Positions 34,251 through 48,079 of a stretch of 64,000 bases of DNA are shown in pieces. The stretch is from assembly GCF_021130785.1 (NCBI RefSeq), contig NC_060213.1, positions 95,968,501 to 96,032,500 of the forward strand, given 5' to 3'. A program made the translations under genes and the position numbers. The stretch comes from Homalodisca vitripennis (taxonomy: Eukaryota; Arthropoda; Insecta; Hemiptera; Cicadellidae). The notes under the pieces are model-generated. The model saw nothing but the letters and a program-made list of their open reading frames with translations. It did not search any database and was not told the DNA's origin. Positions within the stretch are counted from its first letter, which is position 1. Each line of letters begins with the position of its first letter.

Positions 34251-35640
34251 TACTTTATATTTTTCTTTTGATTAAGATCTGACGTCTTTTTATACAGGCC
34301 GATAGACAACACCGGCCCAATCGTTAATCATCACTGTTGTGTTTAATTCTGAAATTCCAAAGAACTGGTATGATTAAACTTAACACGGAATTTTCCGTAT
34401 CTCCCAATGTTATATTCACTGATATAATAATACACAAACATGAAAGAGAACTATTTAGTTTGCGTTGTTATTGATATTTAAATAGCGTGTTGATCATACA
34501 GAAATTCTTGCACTCTGACTTGGAGTATAGGTCATCTCTTTCTTAGAAGATCAGAATCATTATCGCAATGGCCCGGTATAATTCCTGAAACCTACTATGA
34601 GGAAACATAATATTTAGCATTAAGGATGATTAATTTCCCACCACAGCCATTAAACTCTCAGTTCCCATGCCGTCAGGTCGTAGAGATTTGTTTCAAAATG
34701 TAGATACACCCGCCACCAGTTAATTTTCCATGAACTTGGATATACTATAAATGGTCTTTATAAACACTTTTCTCACTACGTAGGTTGGTGATTTAGAAAA
34801 ATAGCATAATTTTTAAATATCTTCTCTTTCCTAACTGTACCACCAAATTGTAGTGATTAGGCAACCCACGTATGTAGTATTACAGGGATGGTATTTTTCG
34901 TTTCTTATTTAGGACAAGAAAGTTAAAAATATTTTACCAACTTCAGTAATATGTTTTTTACGTAATTTTGCCTTTAGGGAATGGACATTGTGCAACTTCA
35001 ACGTGGTGTTGTGATGGAAGAATGTTGATAAAGTCATTCATATGAGTAACTTATGAAACAGCTCTCTTGAAACTCTATGATCGCTTGAATATGATGTTTT
35101 TCCTGTTCATATTCCTTACTAGATTGTTTTACCCTACACAACTAAAATGATTAAACCACAATTAATTTCGTTTGGCTACCGCTGTTGCTGCCAAGGTAGA
35201 TAAGTTTGCTAGATCGAAAAGCTTGTATGAGGTAAATTCCTGGTTCATATTATAGTGTTTTATGAAATAGAGTTAAAAGCGAATTACTTCCAGGAATGCA
35301 GTTACTAATGATCTTGCCACAAAACGATTTATGGCATATCCTAGTCAGTTAACTGTTCAACGAAAGGTTTTAGGCATATAGACACATATTTTGATCCAAA
35401 ACGGCAACTCCGTATACTGGTTATTACACATTAAATATTTAAAATAATTTTAAAATAAGGATCAGTTCTATTTAGACTACAAAATCATGAAATTGAGCTA
35501 AGCTTCTAAATATTAACTGAGATAAGCATTGGCTTTTTGAAATAATTCTTTTTGTTAAGCTATACACTTATTAATAATAACATTTATAAGAATAGAAAGG
35601 CAAGCCATATTACAATAGTACAAATATTACAAAGCTATTG
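34251..35640. other. unassigned sequence
   Basis: No convincing gene, RNA or element boundary was found between repeats R2 and R3. Confidence 0.4.
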
Positions 35641-37010
35641 TATGACAGCTGACATGTTATCATTTTACAGTCAGATGAATTATTGATAGTTGCAGCAGAT
35701 TTGATAGACACTTATCCATGAGCTGTCAACTACTAGCCTACCTTTGCGCTTGTTTCGGTGTGTAGTTTTACCTTTTATTGAAGAAGGGTTTTCAATTCAA
35801 ATAGATAATGTCAATGAAATCATCTATTTGTACAAGTAGTATAAGTACAAGTTAACCTTGCTGTCAGGTATCTTACCAAAGTATAAAGACGAACGTGAAA
35901 CTAAAATAATTCAAACCACACGCCAATATCAAATTTATTATGATGATATTCATTACTTATAATATAGGTTTGTTATCAATTAATTAATTTTATAAATATT
36001 TCCCGTTAAAGACAACGCAGGAGTAGGGCACACCAGGTGTTCTATAGCAGACTTCGCTGACGTTGCATGCAGATCTACATCTAACTTTATTCTTGAGATG
36101 TGCTGTAAATAGGCAGAGAAAAAATCATAAAATATATACACCCTAAATGCAGATAAAAATTATTTCATCGTGCCAAGCGGTATAATGTATTTCGTACCCT
36201 GTGAATATCTCATTGTCATCGTAGTTACCCGTAAGACCAAAGGAAAGGCTCGCTAACGCTCAGCAAAATCCAAAGGAGTGAACTCGTTATAACGAAGTTT
36301 CAAAACAAATTCACATCTATAAGTCAGTTCGTTCTCTAGATTTTGTACAGACAGAAAGCCATGAAAATTGGCGAACGTTAAACCAATGAAGTAGAGTATA
36401 CGAGAAGCTTTCTTTACACTCAACGTGTCCAAGGATTGGCGATTCATATAGTTTTCGATAAACATCTTAAGTAACATACATTATGTGAAATTATTTAAAT
36501 GCTTTTATAAACTTAACACTTTAAAAATCTAGTAACGATGTGAAAATTATAAGTTTGGCAAAATGGTAGTGTTCTTAAGATGAAAGCAACTAATAACCTT
36601 CAAAATGTCATGTCATATCTGACTCACTTAAGTAACTTCTTGTAATGTTTACCATAGCCACTGCTGACCACTGGCTCTGACGTCACGTCTGCTGTAGCCA
36701 ATCACTTCACGTAGTTTTTACTCCTGGCCAGAATAAATCTAAATAATGGAATATCCAGATAGCCGTGATAGTGTAGTAGTCAGGACATTGAGGTGTTGCC
36801 GCAATAATCCAGGTTCGAGTCCTAGTCACGGCAGGACATTTATGATATTCTGTTTTCTTTTCTGAATGAAAAAGAATATCACTTGATATTTAAGTGACGC
36901 GGTAAAATGTTTCATACGTTTCCAGGGTTTGAAGTTTATTAACAAACTATTTTACAACCTAACATAAATAACATTATAATGAACTTTTGGACAGTTTAAT
37001 AGCTCTACAT
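35641..37010. repeat. long dispersed repeat R3, copy 1
   Basis: Blocks match 61.08-62.5 kb in order: TGACAGCTGACAT and GAATTATTGATAG (35641 and 61109), then ACTAGCCTACCTTT-like bases, then GCTCTGACGTCACGTCTGCTGTAGCCAATC (36675, against 62218), then CTCCTGGC, then a tRNA-His-like module and GGCAGGACATTT. Both copies are diverged. The tRNA-like part is therefore carried inside a larger repeat. Confidence 0.65.
36762..36833 (+). pseudogene. tRNA-His-like module inside repeat R3
   Basis: The acceptor GCCGTGA/TCACGGC pairs perfectly, a feature of animal tRNA-His. The T arm CCAGG TTCGAGT CCTAG has one mismatch. The anticodon arm is TTGAG/CGCAA with an A-G mismatch and the loop GTGTTGC, which would read GTT rather than the GTG of His. 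The sequence is 72 nt long. It is probably a decayed tRNA-His or a tRNA-derived module rather than a working tRNA. Confidence 0.7.
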
Positions 37011-38095
37011 TGTTAATTTGATTATATAAACTCAAATGAACCAGCACCCATTTAATTATATCAAATTCAATTAATTTGCGTTTATTTAAATAACATGAAA
37101 AATAAGAAATATAAATTTAAAAATAAATATTAATATTAAATAGAACTTTATATTGGTTTCTGCATACTAAAGGTTTTATTGCCCTAATTCTAATGACAAA
37201 AATTTATAATTAAATATCATAACCAAAACTATTTTCTTTAAATTTGTTACATTTCAAAAGTAAGCATGAATAATCTTCCTCTAAAATGTCTGAAACTTTA
37301 CATAATTTGTACGTAATGGAAACGAACAATTAATTTTCCTGATTAAGACATTGAACCATTAATAAAATTAATAAACATGTATTTTAATAGCAAAAAGTGT
37401 ATTTGGTCTCTAAACATGATAGTTCCATTAATCAATTTATGTAGAATTAACTTGGAGAATATTACAAATATTAAGTCGATTATTAAATCCCTGATATTAT
37501 TTATTATTATCTGGACAATTATACGTAAGACTATATCGCATAACCGCATACCAGATTTTCTTAATCGTCGTCAAATCGGAGGAAACTGTCCCGATTCTTT
37601 TGGGAGTCATCTCACCAGATCGCCCATAATATCTGCGTGGTAATTGGTGAGTACAAGATTTTGGTATCAGCAAGCTAGATTGTGCGATTGTTTCTCATTT
37701 CCTGTTTTTTTACATAGTAGCGGTGATTGAGCAGACGTGTCTCCACTTACATATGGTGGTTGTTTGTTTTGCTTAGTAATATAAAAAAGAATTTTCTCAC
37801 CACTATTTATTCCTTAGTCTTTAAATGTTTATTTATTATTAATTACAAATCCCTTAAACTACGTATCGCGCAATTTTAAATGCATATGTACAATGCCCAA
37901 AATTATTAAGTTCTGATAAAATTTTTGAATTGATTCATCTGATTGTATTAATCTATATATTTAATTGCTATAAACAAATAATATAAACTTTTTCTTTGTT
38001 TAATCTATTAAACTAAATATTTATTGGTTTGAGGCGCAAACCCTTTCCATGATATCAGTTTTGTGAAGTCCATAAATCCATGATTATTGAAATTT
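37011..38095. other. unassigned AT-rich sequence
   Basis: I saw no supportable feature. 37540-37640 is GC-richer and open on the plus strand (NRRQIGGNCPDSFGSHLTRS), but no family pattern is visible. Confidence 0.4.
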
Positions 38096-38099
38096 TTTG

Positions 38100-40600
38100 A
38101 AATTAGGATTGATTTTAGTAATAAGCACCATACCAAAATAATAATGGCACATATACTTCTGTAAAAAAATTTAACAGTCCCTGAGTTTTATCTTATACAA
38201 AAATAAATATGTACTGCTAAGAGTCATTCAATTCCCGTTTTTACCTTATTCAAAGCTCGTTTATTATTGTAGAAGGGCCTCTTTTAACTAACTGGTAATA
38301 ATAAGTTGGTATAAAATTGGTCATGTTGGTATTGCTCCTTCGAGTCAACAATCAACCGACTTAGTTTCCTACAGCGTCCAAATCAATACTATGGTTAAAT
38401 ACAATCGCAAACATCCATTAGTGATGAGGTAAAGAACATTATCAGTTATGATTGCATCAATTATAGTTTGTAGCGCTATGGTTTAACGTGATGGGGCCAT
38501 AACCCCATTCAACTGTACATGTATAAGCACTTCTACCTTGATTATGTCCTTTGTTGTACTTCCCAGATAATCCTGTTACATGCACGTATGTACATTAGTA
38601 TTATATCTAAAAACGTCCCGGCATATTTATATAGCATTAAAGTTTTGCTATAACTCGTAAATTTATAATATTAACTGTGTCACGCTCAGCTGTTCCCTTC
38701 TTAATAATTTACTATTTGTCTTAGTATATTTTAAATTTCACAATTGATTTATGAACAGAAATAATTATAATTATAAAGGAGGACGTACATTGTACTAAAA
38801 TATATTAAAATATACTACACAAGGTATCAGTTTATCACAGAGAGAGGACTAACAATAATAATATTCTTTATTGCATAAAACAAGTAACAATAATTGTTTA
38901 GCAATTGACGTGTGAAAAATAAAAGATATAATATAATGCAATACAATTTTAAGTAAATGAATAAACAGGAATTAAAAATTACATCTAGGGCACGTGCTAC
39001 TTGTCGTCAATTCCTCGACTGTGGCCGATTTTCTTTGGATACCAGTAGGCGATTTTAAAAGTAGACTATTCCAGCAACCCACAGCCAACTGCAAAAAGTT
39101 TTCTAGAAACCAGGATGTGTTTTTGTCGATATTTAAATAGGTTAGGTTTATTGAAGCGTTTGACCTCTTCAGGGAGCTAATAGATTATCCTTACACCATC
39201 TTGAGATGGCAAGTATTCAAAAACAAATCTGTGCTATGCCATACGAAATATTTCCCGGATTTTAGGTCTTTATTGCTGTACGTTGCTATCCTGAAGTGAG
39301 ATACACATAAATTGGCAGTATAGCACAAAGTCGAGAATATACAGGCTAGGTAATATCAGTAATCCAAGCTCCCAGAAGACCACATTAAAAGACTCTCTTT
39401 CATTTAATTTTGAAATGATTATAAAAGCTTTTCATTGCGTTATAAACACACTATTAAAACTTTTATCTAGAACAGCCACCCTACAATCTGAGACCATAAA
39501 CTAAATTTGGATGAAAAAGTAAGCTGTCTTAGAAATATACAAGGAACAGAGTTTTTCTCAATTGCGAAAGACATAAATGCCTGAAGCAACCTTTTAAGGG
39601 ATACTATTGATGTGATCGTTCCATGTAAGCCTTCGATCAAGGAGCACACTAGGATTCTTGGTGGATTCCACTTCTTTTTTTATAGCTTCATGCACCGACA
39701 CAATTAGTTGGATTCTTTGTCATGTTTTTGAAGACATGACAGCATTTGTGTCTGCTAACGTATACTGAAGTTGTACCAACATGTCCCGCTGCACCCTGCA
39801 TATATGATTTCATTTGCTCAGATTGAGATTATGTATGGTATGAGTATGTCATAATCAATCATACTTTATGGGTTATTCAAAAAAATAAATATGGTTATTA
39901 TATTTAATAAACTTTCCCTTATTTTTAGAATAGTTGTTTATATTTTTTATTTAGTGTTGATACATTATTTATAAACTTTTTTTCCCCGAGAACTAAATTA
40001 AGTATATTTCTATATTCCATTATTGTTTTATTAAAACAAACAAATAGTACCCACCGCTTTAATTCCCCGTGAGTTGAGAGAATGTTATATAAAATCTACT
40101 TCCTGTACCTATCTACGTTATTAATCGGATTTTATTTGCTTCAGTTGGCTCATTAGTAATGCGATTATACATTATTCAGCAGTTTAAGCAGTAAAACCCA
40201 TTACGTTAGTTGAGTGAAATATAACTGGCGATGGATATAATGATGCTCGGTATTTAAATCTGAAACGTATTAAATCATATGACATGTGTTATATTAAAAG
40301 TAAAAATAAATCGCTAAATGTGTTCCTAAACACTAATTTCGTGAACGAGTGTACCAATTTGGCTCATTCTTATTTCTTTAATAGTCGGTGAAATCCGAAG
40401 AAGGTTTATTATAAAGAGAGTTAATTGAAAAGTATTAGAATTTTTATGAGTTCTTTTCAGAATTCGTAAAAAGTGTTAATATTTGTGTTTCATAATCAAC
40501 TTTTTGTGTAAGAAGCACATTAACATTTGTTTTCAGTGAAAGTTTGAGAACTATTTTTGATCTGTAGTGATGCAAAAAGTACACTCAAATTAAATATTTA
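38100..40600. repeat. long dispersed repeat R1, copy 2, split by a LINE fragment
   Basis: Landmarks shared with copies 1 and 3 are GGATTGATTTTAGTAATAAGCACCATACC (38107), TTATCAGTTATGATTGCATC (38440), GGCCATAACCCCATTCAACTG (38496), CTACGTTATTAATCGGATTTTA (40114), AGTAATGCGATTATA (40155) and GAAGGTTTATTATAAAGAGAG (40400). A LINE fragment lies between these at about 38.85-39.83 kb. Confidence 0.6.
38850..39830 (-). mobile_element. LINE 3'-end fragment related to the 10-12 kb LINE
   Basis: On the minus strand the sequence parallels the 3' part of the LINE at 10.1-10.9 kb. CTTCAGGGAGC (39169) matches 10262, and AGCCTTCGATCAAGG (39629) matches the stretch ending at 10731 (AGCCCTCGATCAAGG), followed by CTTGGTGGATTC in both. 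The element ends at AATAAAGAATATTATTATTG read on the minus strand (about 38855-38875), a typical LINE tail with a polyadenylation signal. It is heavily decayed and noncoding now. Confidence 0.75.
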
Positions 40601-41600
40601 CCTTTGACCGCAGACTGCACCAGTGACGAATGTAAACCATTCAAACGATTTAAAACATTGTTTAAACGCTGTTGTTAAACCAAATTTAAAGAATAAAGCT
40701 GTGAACGCTTTCATATACGGTACTCAAAATTGGGGGACTTCCTTAACATTTTGTACATCTATACATATATATTTGTGTGTATGTATGTATTCTTCATCGG
40801 GACTACAAGACAAAGTAAATTATGGCACACGAAATATCTTAGACCTACCGCATATGAGAAGGCCAGAAATAATTTGTATTTGATCGAAATCGATATCCAA
40901 GACATATATATTTTTATTTTGTTCTTTAAGACAAAAATTCAAACTCAATTGTAACGTCTTAAATTAAATGTATTTGAACTAGAAATGTTCCTGCTCACGC
41001 CAAGTAAGATATAAGAGTCTGATTGGCAATTTCGTATTATCCGAGGGCCATCATTTGTTCCAACGGGTTTCCTTACCTTGGACCTAAAACAACACTACTA
41101 GAAATAACAGACTATGTTTGGCTTACAATACCAATTACATATAATTATGACGATCTTTTCTTGTATTCAACCTCCTAAAGTAAAATTTGTCGCCAAAAAG
41201 GAGATCACCGTGGCAGTATCAACTACTAGGCTGTACATGCTCACGAATTATAAATAAGAGTTATAGGTGAAAATTACAAGTGCACACGTGATCCGAACTT
41301 GAATTTAGGTACTGTCTCGAAGAATGTTTTTATTTTCACACCAGAAGTGATAGGTGGCATTGATGCCTGCACTGATATCAGGAGCATTTCCGATTGGTAC
41401 TTTTCCGACTTCATATCAGGTGTCAGATCGTCCAATGTTATCTTGGATAACGTAACGTAGTCTGTGATATAACTCGAACACAAGCTCAGATCACGTAATT
41501 GCACGTATAAGTACTTTATTTTAACTTTAATACTTGTACTAAAATGTATGATAACCTATTATAAACCTTCTTACATCGCGTAATAACAAGAAGTTGATAG
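40601..41600. other. unassigned sequence
   Basis: The minus strand at 41274-41504 is open for 76 residues with protein-like composition (KITLDDLTPDMKSEKYQSEM, then PPITSGVKIKTFFETVPKF). No family is recognised and no splice partner was found. It could be an exon relic or chance. Confidence 0.3.
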
Positions 41601-41649
41601 GAACAAAGTGGTGTACTTGTCGCCAACATCGCTTCCTTTTGGAAGGCAG

Positions 41650-42720
41650 AAAACAGGAACCACAATGGCATGTACTTTTCACTCAGTCAAATAATGTCTG
41701 TTATTTCTAACAATTTAGAATGAGTCTTCACAACAAATAAAAGAAAGAATCATTCATCTAGTTTCTGCAACTCAGTAGGTAATTTCTTGAATGAATAAGA
41801 ATTATGTGGCTGCCTTGGAAGCAATAGTTATGACTTTTTATTACGAAATCCAGAAATAAACGTGAATGTTATCAAAATTTTTTATAATAAAATATTCTAA
41901 ATCTAAAATGTTTTTGTGTGGCACACTTATAACTGAGAGAACTGAGAAAAATATAATTATTTTAACCATTTTGATATCCTACCATTTATACCCTCAACAA
42001 AATAAGCGTGATTTAAGTTCGCGTTTTGTAGAAACATTTCCTGCATGGTTATTATGGAAAATCAGATTTTCTGCTTTATGCTGCAAATCGGTTCTCGGCT
42101 GCAACACAGTATTACTTCTTATTTAGCAGAGCAAATACAGACACAATCGCAATATGATATAGGACGATAACGTTTAATTCATACCTGTGTCTCTTATTAC
42201 CAGTATATGTGGAATAATCTACAATACAATCAGTATTAACTGGTACGAAACTGATCGAATTACTTATATTTAGATATATAAGTTTAATAATACATTCAAA
42301 AAGATTTTACACAACGATCTTGAGCTTGTTATCATATAAATATAAAACAGTTTTCACAAAGCATATAAGATATAGGAATTCTAAAGTGACAAGAGATAGT
42401 GATTCATCTTGACTTTGTCTCCAACTTTAGCTTAAAGCCCCTAAAGCTTTTTCCGTTGACAGTCGTGTGTAAGGTGATGTATGGCCAATTTTGAACTTTA
42501 CACCGTAAATGTAGCTTCTATGCGCAGCACAAAAGTGCTTTCATCAATATCCTCAACTTGGATTGTTAATATGTCTGTACTAGGAATTTATATGAATAAA
42601 TCATTCACCTTATATTGTATTTGATTATTCAAATGAAGGTGTGCTCATGTAAGTATACGATTTCAGTTAATACTGCTTACATAAGTATATAATTTGTATT
42701 CTCAAACAGACTACAATAAA
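41650..42720. repeat. dispersed repeat R4, copy 1
   Basis: It matches 51.9-52.85 kb in short ordered blocks: TTAATTCATAC.TGT.TCTC (42177 and 52350), GTGGAATAA (42210 and 52393), GG(T)A(C/T)GAAACTGA, AATATGTC(T)GTA and ATACTG...ACATAAGTAT. Divergence is high. Confidence 0.45.
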
Positions 42721-43560
42721 CTTGCTAATTCAATTAACGACGTCCTTTTGCTACTTCAAAATGGTGTTTAATAAACAAAATGCAAGTAAATTTTAGAAAA
42801 CTTACATTTATTATTTTAAATGTCTTGGGCTTTGTCATTCCTTCTCCTATAGGTTTTACTCATCAAACTGAAATACCAACCAATGCACCTGTCAACCTTT
42901 AGGAAATGAAAAATCCTTTATATCTGGGAGTTTTTATTAATGAGAAACTTACTTTTGCACCTCAAATCTTGGAATGACACTGAAAATTACGATGAGAACA
43001 TTTTGCTTTGCAATACTGGGGGAAGTGATCCTTACAAAACATTAGTAGCTAAGACCTACTCAAATTAAGCTTTTTCCTTTTGTGTGAGGAAAAGAAACAT
43101 CGCTGCTAATTCAGAGATACCACATTTAGTACATCTATGCAGTATCCTTGCAGATTCAGAGGTACCGCTTGTAGCTTATGTTTGCACCATGCCTTCAAAC
43201 TTCTTATTGTGACAGTACAACTAAATTAGATGTAAATTTAGTAAATAAAAGCTATGTCAATAACAATAAACTATACACTATGGTAATAGTATTTTGTATA
43301 AAATCTGAATGTATCAATTAAACTGAATGTTAATTATTGTTGATATGTTTGGCTTTGTTGTTGATATAAATACCAATATTTATTTCTGGCTATCCACATG
43401 AAATCCAAAAAAAGTTTCGAACCGAACTGTTTCGTTTAAGTTATGCAAGTATTACAGACATTAAACCATATCATAATGCATGTAACTCCATTAGATTTTA
43501 TGCGCGTAACTAAATATTTTGATATAAGTGTTATGAGTAACCATAATACAAAGATAAAAA
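42721..43560. other. unassigned sequence
   Basis: I identified no coding or structural signal between repeat R4 and the (TA)n cluster. Confidence 0.4.
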
Positions 43561-43579
43561 ACAGTACAACATCAGTAAA

Positions 43580-43582
<3 letters not shown>

Positions 43583-43625
<43 letters not shown>

Positions 43626-43666
43626 TCTAATTGTAAATTGGCATTTATATAAGTTTGATGTGTATG

Positions 43667-43721
<55 letters not shown>

Positions 43722-43810
43722 AAATATATATGTAGATATATATATATATACACATTAATTTGGCAAATAAGTGTTATTTTTCTAAATATTAATATTTATC
43801 ATAATACTTA

Positions 43811-43852
<42 letters not shown>

Positions 43853-43882
43853 TATATCATATATATATATATATATATATAC
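43583..43882. repeat. cluster of (TA)n microsatellites
   Basis: TA arrays at 43583-43621, about 43670-43720, 43813-43850 and 43859-43882, with smaller ones between. Short ATATC interruptions give self-complementary segments. Confidence 0.95.
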
Positions 43883-44084
43883 ACACATTAAGCACATAAA
43901 TAATATTATATTTTAATGTATAGCAAACCAAATGATTTAGCAAATAAATGTTCTTTTTATAAGAACATAATATTTAGATTCATTAATATTTTGTGACTCA
44001 AAAATTAACATTTCATTTGTTGCAATATTATCAAAAAATACTTCATAACAGAACTATTTGGAAGTAATTAAACATTTTTGATTT

Positions 44085-46590
44085 ACAGGATTTTTTGTAA
44101 TAAGCAGCATACCGAAAAACATGTACGAGAATCTCCATTTTATTTTTCCTATTCGCGTTAAAACTGTAGCAGTTCTATGATTCAACCTGGGACAATAATA
44201 AAGGTATACCTTTTTACAGCCTACTTATTCATCCCTTATTTTATTCAATTCTTAAAACATCTTTGTATGTACTTTTTACAGTTTCACACTTACTTAAAAA
44301 TTATTAGTTACTGAGTTGTTCCTCCTAATTTATTTTGGAATAAGGCAATAGAAATCAATCAACAGCACAACGTTGATATTATTTCTAATGTTATCACAAC
44401 CGCAAATATCCATGAGTAATGAGTGGATAATGTTCTAGTGCATCGAGTAATGAGGTAATGAAATTATCATTTAAGATTACATTAATCGTAGTATGTTATA
44501 AATATGCTGAGGGAACATAACCCCATTTATCCGTACAAACACAAACTACCCTTTTTCGGTTTCGTGGTTTGTTGTATACCATATATGGTCCGGTTACATT
44601 TACTTCTGTACAGTAGAACTATATCATAACAAGTTTCTGAACTATTTAAAGATCATTAGCTTTGTTTTCGCTATAACACATACAGTTTAATAGTAAATAT
44701 CTGCTACGCTCATCTTTTAATGTTTCGATAATTTACCATTTGACTAATCCGATTAAAACTTAAAATTTTCTGAATCAATAGAAATGTTTCTTACTATGAT
44801 ACAGTACACACTGTAGTATATAAAAATATATATTTTATAAGATGGTACTTCGGGTATGTTGCTTTTGTCTAAATAATATTTTCATATATTGACGATAAAT
44901 GTTCTTGTAAGTAAAATTTTAATGTTCATAACAATAATAGATGTCCTAAAAATGTGGCTGACTAACCGACTGACTGATTCATCAACGCCTAGTAATAATT
45001 ATGAAAGATAGAGATATGAAATTTGGTACACAGGTTTATCTTCTATGATACAAAAGATTATTCCGACACTTTTCTTAAGCAATAAAATATGTCAAATCAA
45101 TGGAAATTGGTTTAAATTGGATTTGACAAAATTGACAGTGTTTTTCTTGTTAGCGTAGCAAAGGAAATAAATAAATGCTTATTTGCATATTTTAATATAA
45201 AAATTAATCGCAATCAGCAATAATATACAAATCTGAACTGTTTTTACATTATACTTGAACGCATTCATTTTTTCATTAGTTACAATACAGTTGTTTAATG
45301 TCTTTTAGTTTTTGCTTACGTCAGTGATTTACCAAACATTATACTGAGTCAAACGTTTATGCTAAGAAATGGCGTTTCATTCATGTCATGTAATTATTCA
45401 ACGGTTCAAGCCTTCAGGAATGTGACGTAATAAAATGTGTTTATAAAAAAAACAAGTATAATTCTTCTGTGACTCTGAGGATATGTATTTCTGCTTTTAA
45501 AAATGTGTTAAATGACCTATAGTAAATAATCAAATTAAGAAGTAACTTAAGACGTAATTTAATTTCAATATGCTAAATCTTCTAAACATCCTTCCAAGAT
45601 CTAATAAAATTGAATTTTTCTGGTATCTTTAAATTACGAATGTTAATATCCATTAATAAAGCTTTATTTACATTGTACTAAAATCAACTCCTGCACACCT
45701 TTAACGTTTAAATATCTAGACAAATAAAAGATTAATAATAAGATACTTTTTGTAAGAGCTGTACATTCATGTATATTGATTTCAATTTGTTCATGTACGA
45801 TAATAGATTTGTTTGTATTAAAATGTAAATAATATCAAAATATCAGAAATATGTCTATTGAAATATTCTTTGAAATAAAGAAAAGTTATTTAAAATAAAA
45901 AGTTCTTATTCCTGAGTGCATTACATTATTTACCTTTCCTCCTTAAGTTATTTTAATATTATGATTATTCAAAAAACGCTATATTTTCTCAGCTTGAATT
46001 ATTCCCCGTATATTTTGGTAAAATATATCACATTCAATTAACTTACCTCTCTACGTTATTAATCGTATTATGTAATTTTACTTGCACTAGTTCATGGAAT
46101 AGTAATGCGATTATAAACTCTAATCATTAGTTTACGCAGTGAATTCATTATTTTAGTTAAGTGTAATTGATCTGGCAATTGACACTTAGTACTTAGATCT
46201 AAATCTATTGGGTAATTTTAATTAGCTTATGGTTCTGAAATTTAAATTGTTTTCTTAGTTACATTTTCTTACACAGTTTGATTTTTAAGTCGTTATTGTA
46301 AATACTCAATACCAATAAAATATAAATGTTATTGTATCCTAAACAATATGTAAACATAAACAAATAAATACATAACACTGTAGAATGACCGAATTCCGAA
46401 TTTTTTCTCTGTAAGAGAAGGATTTATTGTTAACATACTAGATGCTAAAGGATATAAAAAAACACGTAGTAAGAATGTGTAACTTATTACTGTAAGGTGC
46501 AGATGATGTCAGCATCAGTGAAAAGAATTGACGTTGCTGTGAGGACTAAGGATAAGGGAAAATTTAGTAATAAAAATGTGTAAGTATATA
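44085..46590. repeat. long dispersed repeat R1, copy 3
   Basis: Landmarks: GGATTTTTTGTAATAAGCAGCATACCG (44088), TTATCATTTAAGATTACATTAATCGTAGTATG (44464), GAACATAACCCCATTTA (44513), CTCTACGTTATTAATCGTATTATG (46051), AGTAATGCGATTATAAAC (46099), TTAGTTAAGTGTAATT (46154) and GTCAGCATCAGTGAAAAGAA (46508). It is the longest uninterrupted copy and the best one for defining the family. Confidence 0.62.
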
Positions 46591-47490
46591 TTTATTATTT
46601 TTTTAATTGGGATTATTCAAAACAATATTTCAAAAATCTGGGAAATGTACATATAATTATTTTAGGTGGATGCTTCTAATATAAGAAATACTGGTTTTAA
46701 CCTTTGGCAAATTACTGAGCAAGTCTTGTAGTCAACATCATTATTTGCGTAAAATGAGTGTAACGTTGACATCAATGTACGATAATCTAGAACACAATGA
46801 CTGGATTATCGTATGTATCATTGTTTAAACCAACAAATATAACTAATAAGTCTTTAACCTTAAAAGAATAGACTTTAAGGAATCCCCTAAATTTCAAATT
46901 CAGTTTGAATGTAAAGCGGAAAGTGGAATATTAGGATTTTATTACCGAAATATTAAACATTTATTATAAAATTATTAAAACATGCCTGTATAATACAAGA
47001 TTGTATGTGGCCTTGGGAATATTTAAAGAATACATGATCTATCCTAGATTCTAGACATGCTATCCCCTTAAATTAAAAATAAAAATTAAGGCCAAAATGT
47101 CACTGTCAACAATGTATTGAAGGTATAAAAAACAAAAAAGGTAACTATAAAATAAATAATAATAATAATAAAACTGTATAAGGCTGCGTTCTAACGATGA
47201 ATATTTTCTTATGTAACTGATGATGAAGGCCACGTAATGTTGCTCATTCAGCTAAATACGTGGCCATTTAAATTGCATTTTAGAATATTCTTATTTGTTT
47301 ATTACCGTGTATATTAGTTTCCTGGGTGTATGGTATACATGGTAAAATGCCAACTTAACCGAATATTTCAAGATAAATGTAAAACTTTGAGTAAAATGGA
47401 ACGCAAAGCGAGCTGAAAAATATATTGTGAAAGATATATGGTCAACACTAGGCCTACATAACCAAAATACAGTTCATTAAACTTAATAAA
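46591..47490. other. unassigned sequence between R1 and R2
   Basis: I found only AT-rich DNA with an AATAATAAT run near 47155. The stretch 47221-47270 holds a short direct repeat of GGCCACGTA-type bases (GGCCACGTAATG, ACGTGGCCATT), giving a weak inverted pair. Confidence 0.35.
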
Positions 47491-47508
47491 CAAACGTATT
47501 CTGGCGTT

Positions 47509-47563
47509 AAACGGTTTTATGACCCTCGCTGGAATATCGCCTGCCAAGTCGTAAAACTCGTTT
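47509..47563. repeat. hairpin at the head of repeat R2, copy 2
   Basis: AAACGGTTTTATGAC can pair with GTCGTAAAACTCGTTT. The stem is kept in both copies while the loop has changed. Confidence 0.6.
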
Positions 47564-47691
47564 CATTTCATAAAGTCGGTGACCTATCACGCCATCTATT
47601 ACAGTCATCTTTAATACAATTAAAGCACAATAATCAGGCAAAATGTTCGTGTATAGATATAGTTTATAATAGTGTTGGATATATAATAGTG

Positions 47692-47695
<4 letters not shown>

Positions 47696-47761
<66 letters not shown>
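47696..47761. repeat. (TA)n microsatellite
   Basis: A pure TA run inside repeat R2, about 130 bp from its hairpin. The first copy has a TA array just outside its hairpin. Confidence 0.95.
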
Positions 47762-47768
<7 letters not shown>

Positions 47769-48079
47769 CTAGTTTAGTTGAAACTTTAAACTTACATTTT
47801 AAATTCCTCAATTATAAGAGCAATACCAAACACTATATGATAGCGTTCTAAATTTAATCATAAAAAATATTACTAACAGTATTATTCCCTGTTCACTTTG
47901 GTTTCACAAGCAATTCTCTGTGGCATAAAAGAATACTTTGGGTCATAGTTTAATTTCAGTTGAACAACAAACATTCTTATGATCAACAAATATCTTTGTA
48001 ACATCAATCCATTCCGTGTTCTAATCTCTGTACCACACGGTTTTATTACTTTATTTACGCAATTTGCGTTTTATTGCTC

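Noticed and set aside
36253..36477. 74-residue minus-strand frame with protein-like composition
   Set aside because: It lies inside repeat R3 and I could not find the frame conserved in the second copy.
36762..36833. functional tRNA-His gene
   Set aside because: Anticodon stem mismatch, a T-stem mismatch, an anticodon reading GTT, and its presence inside a larger diverged repeat.
37377..37643. 88-residue plus-strand frame
   Set aside because: No family pattern, no splice partner, and compositional change in the last third only.
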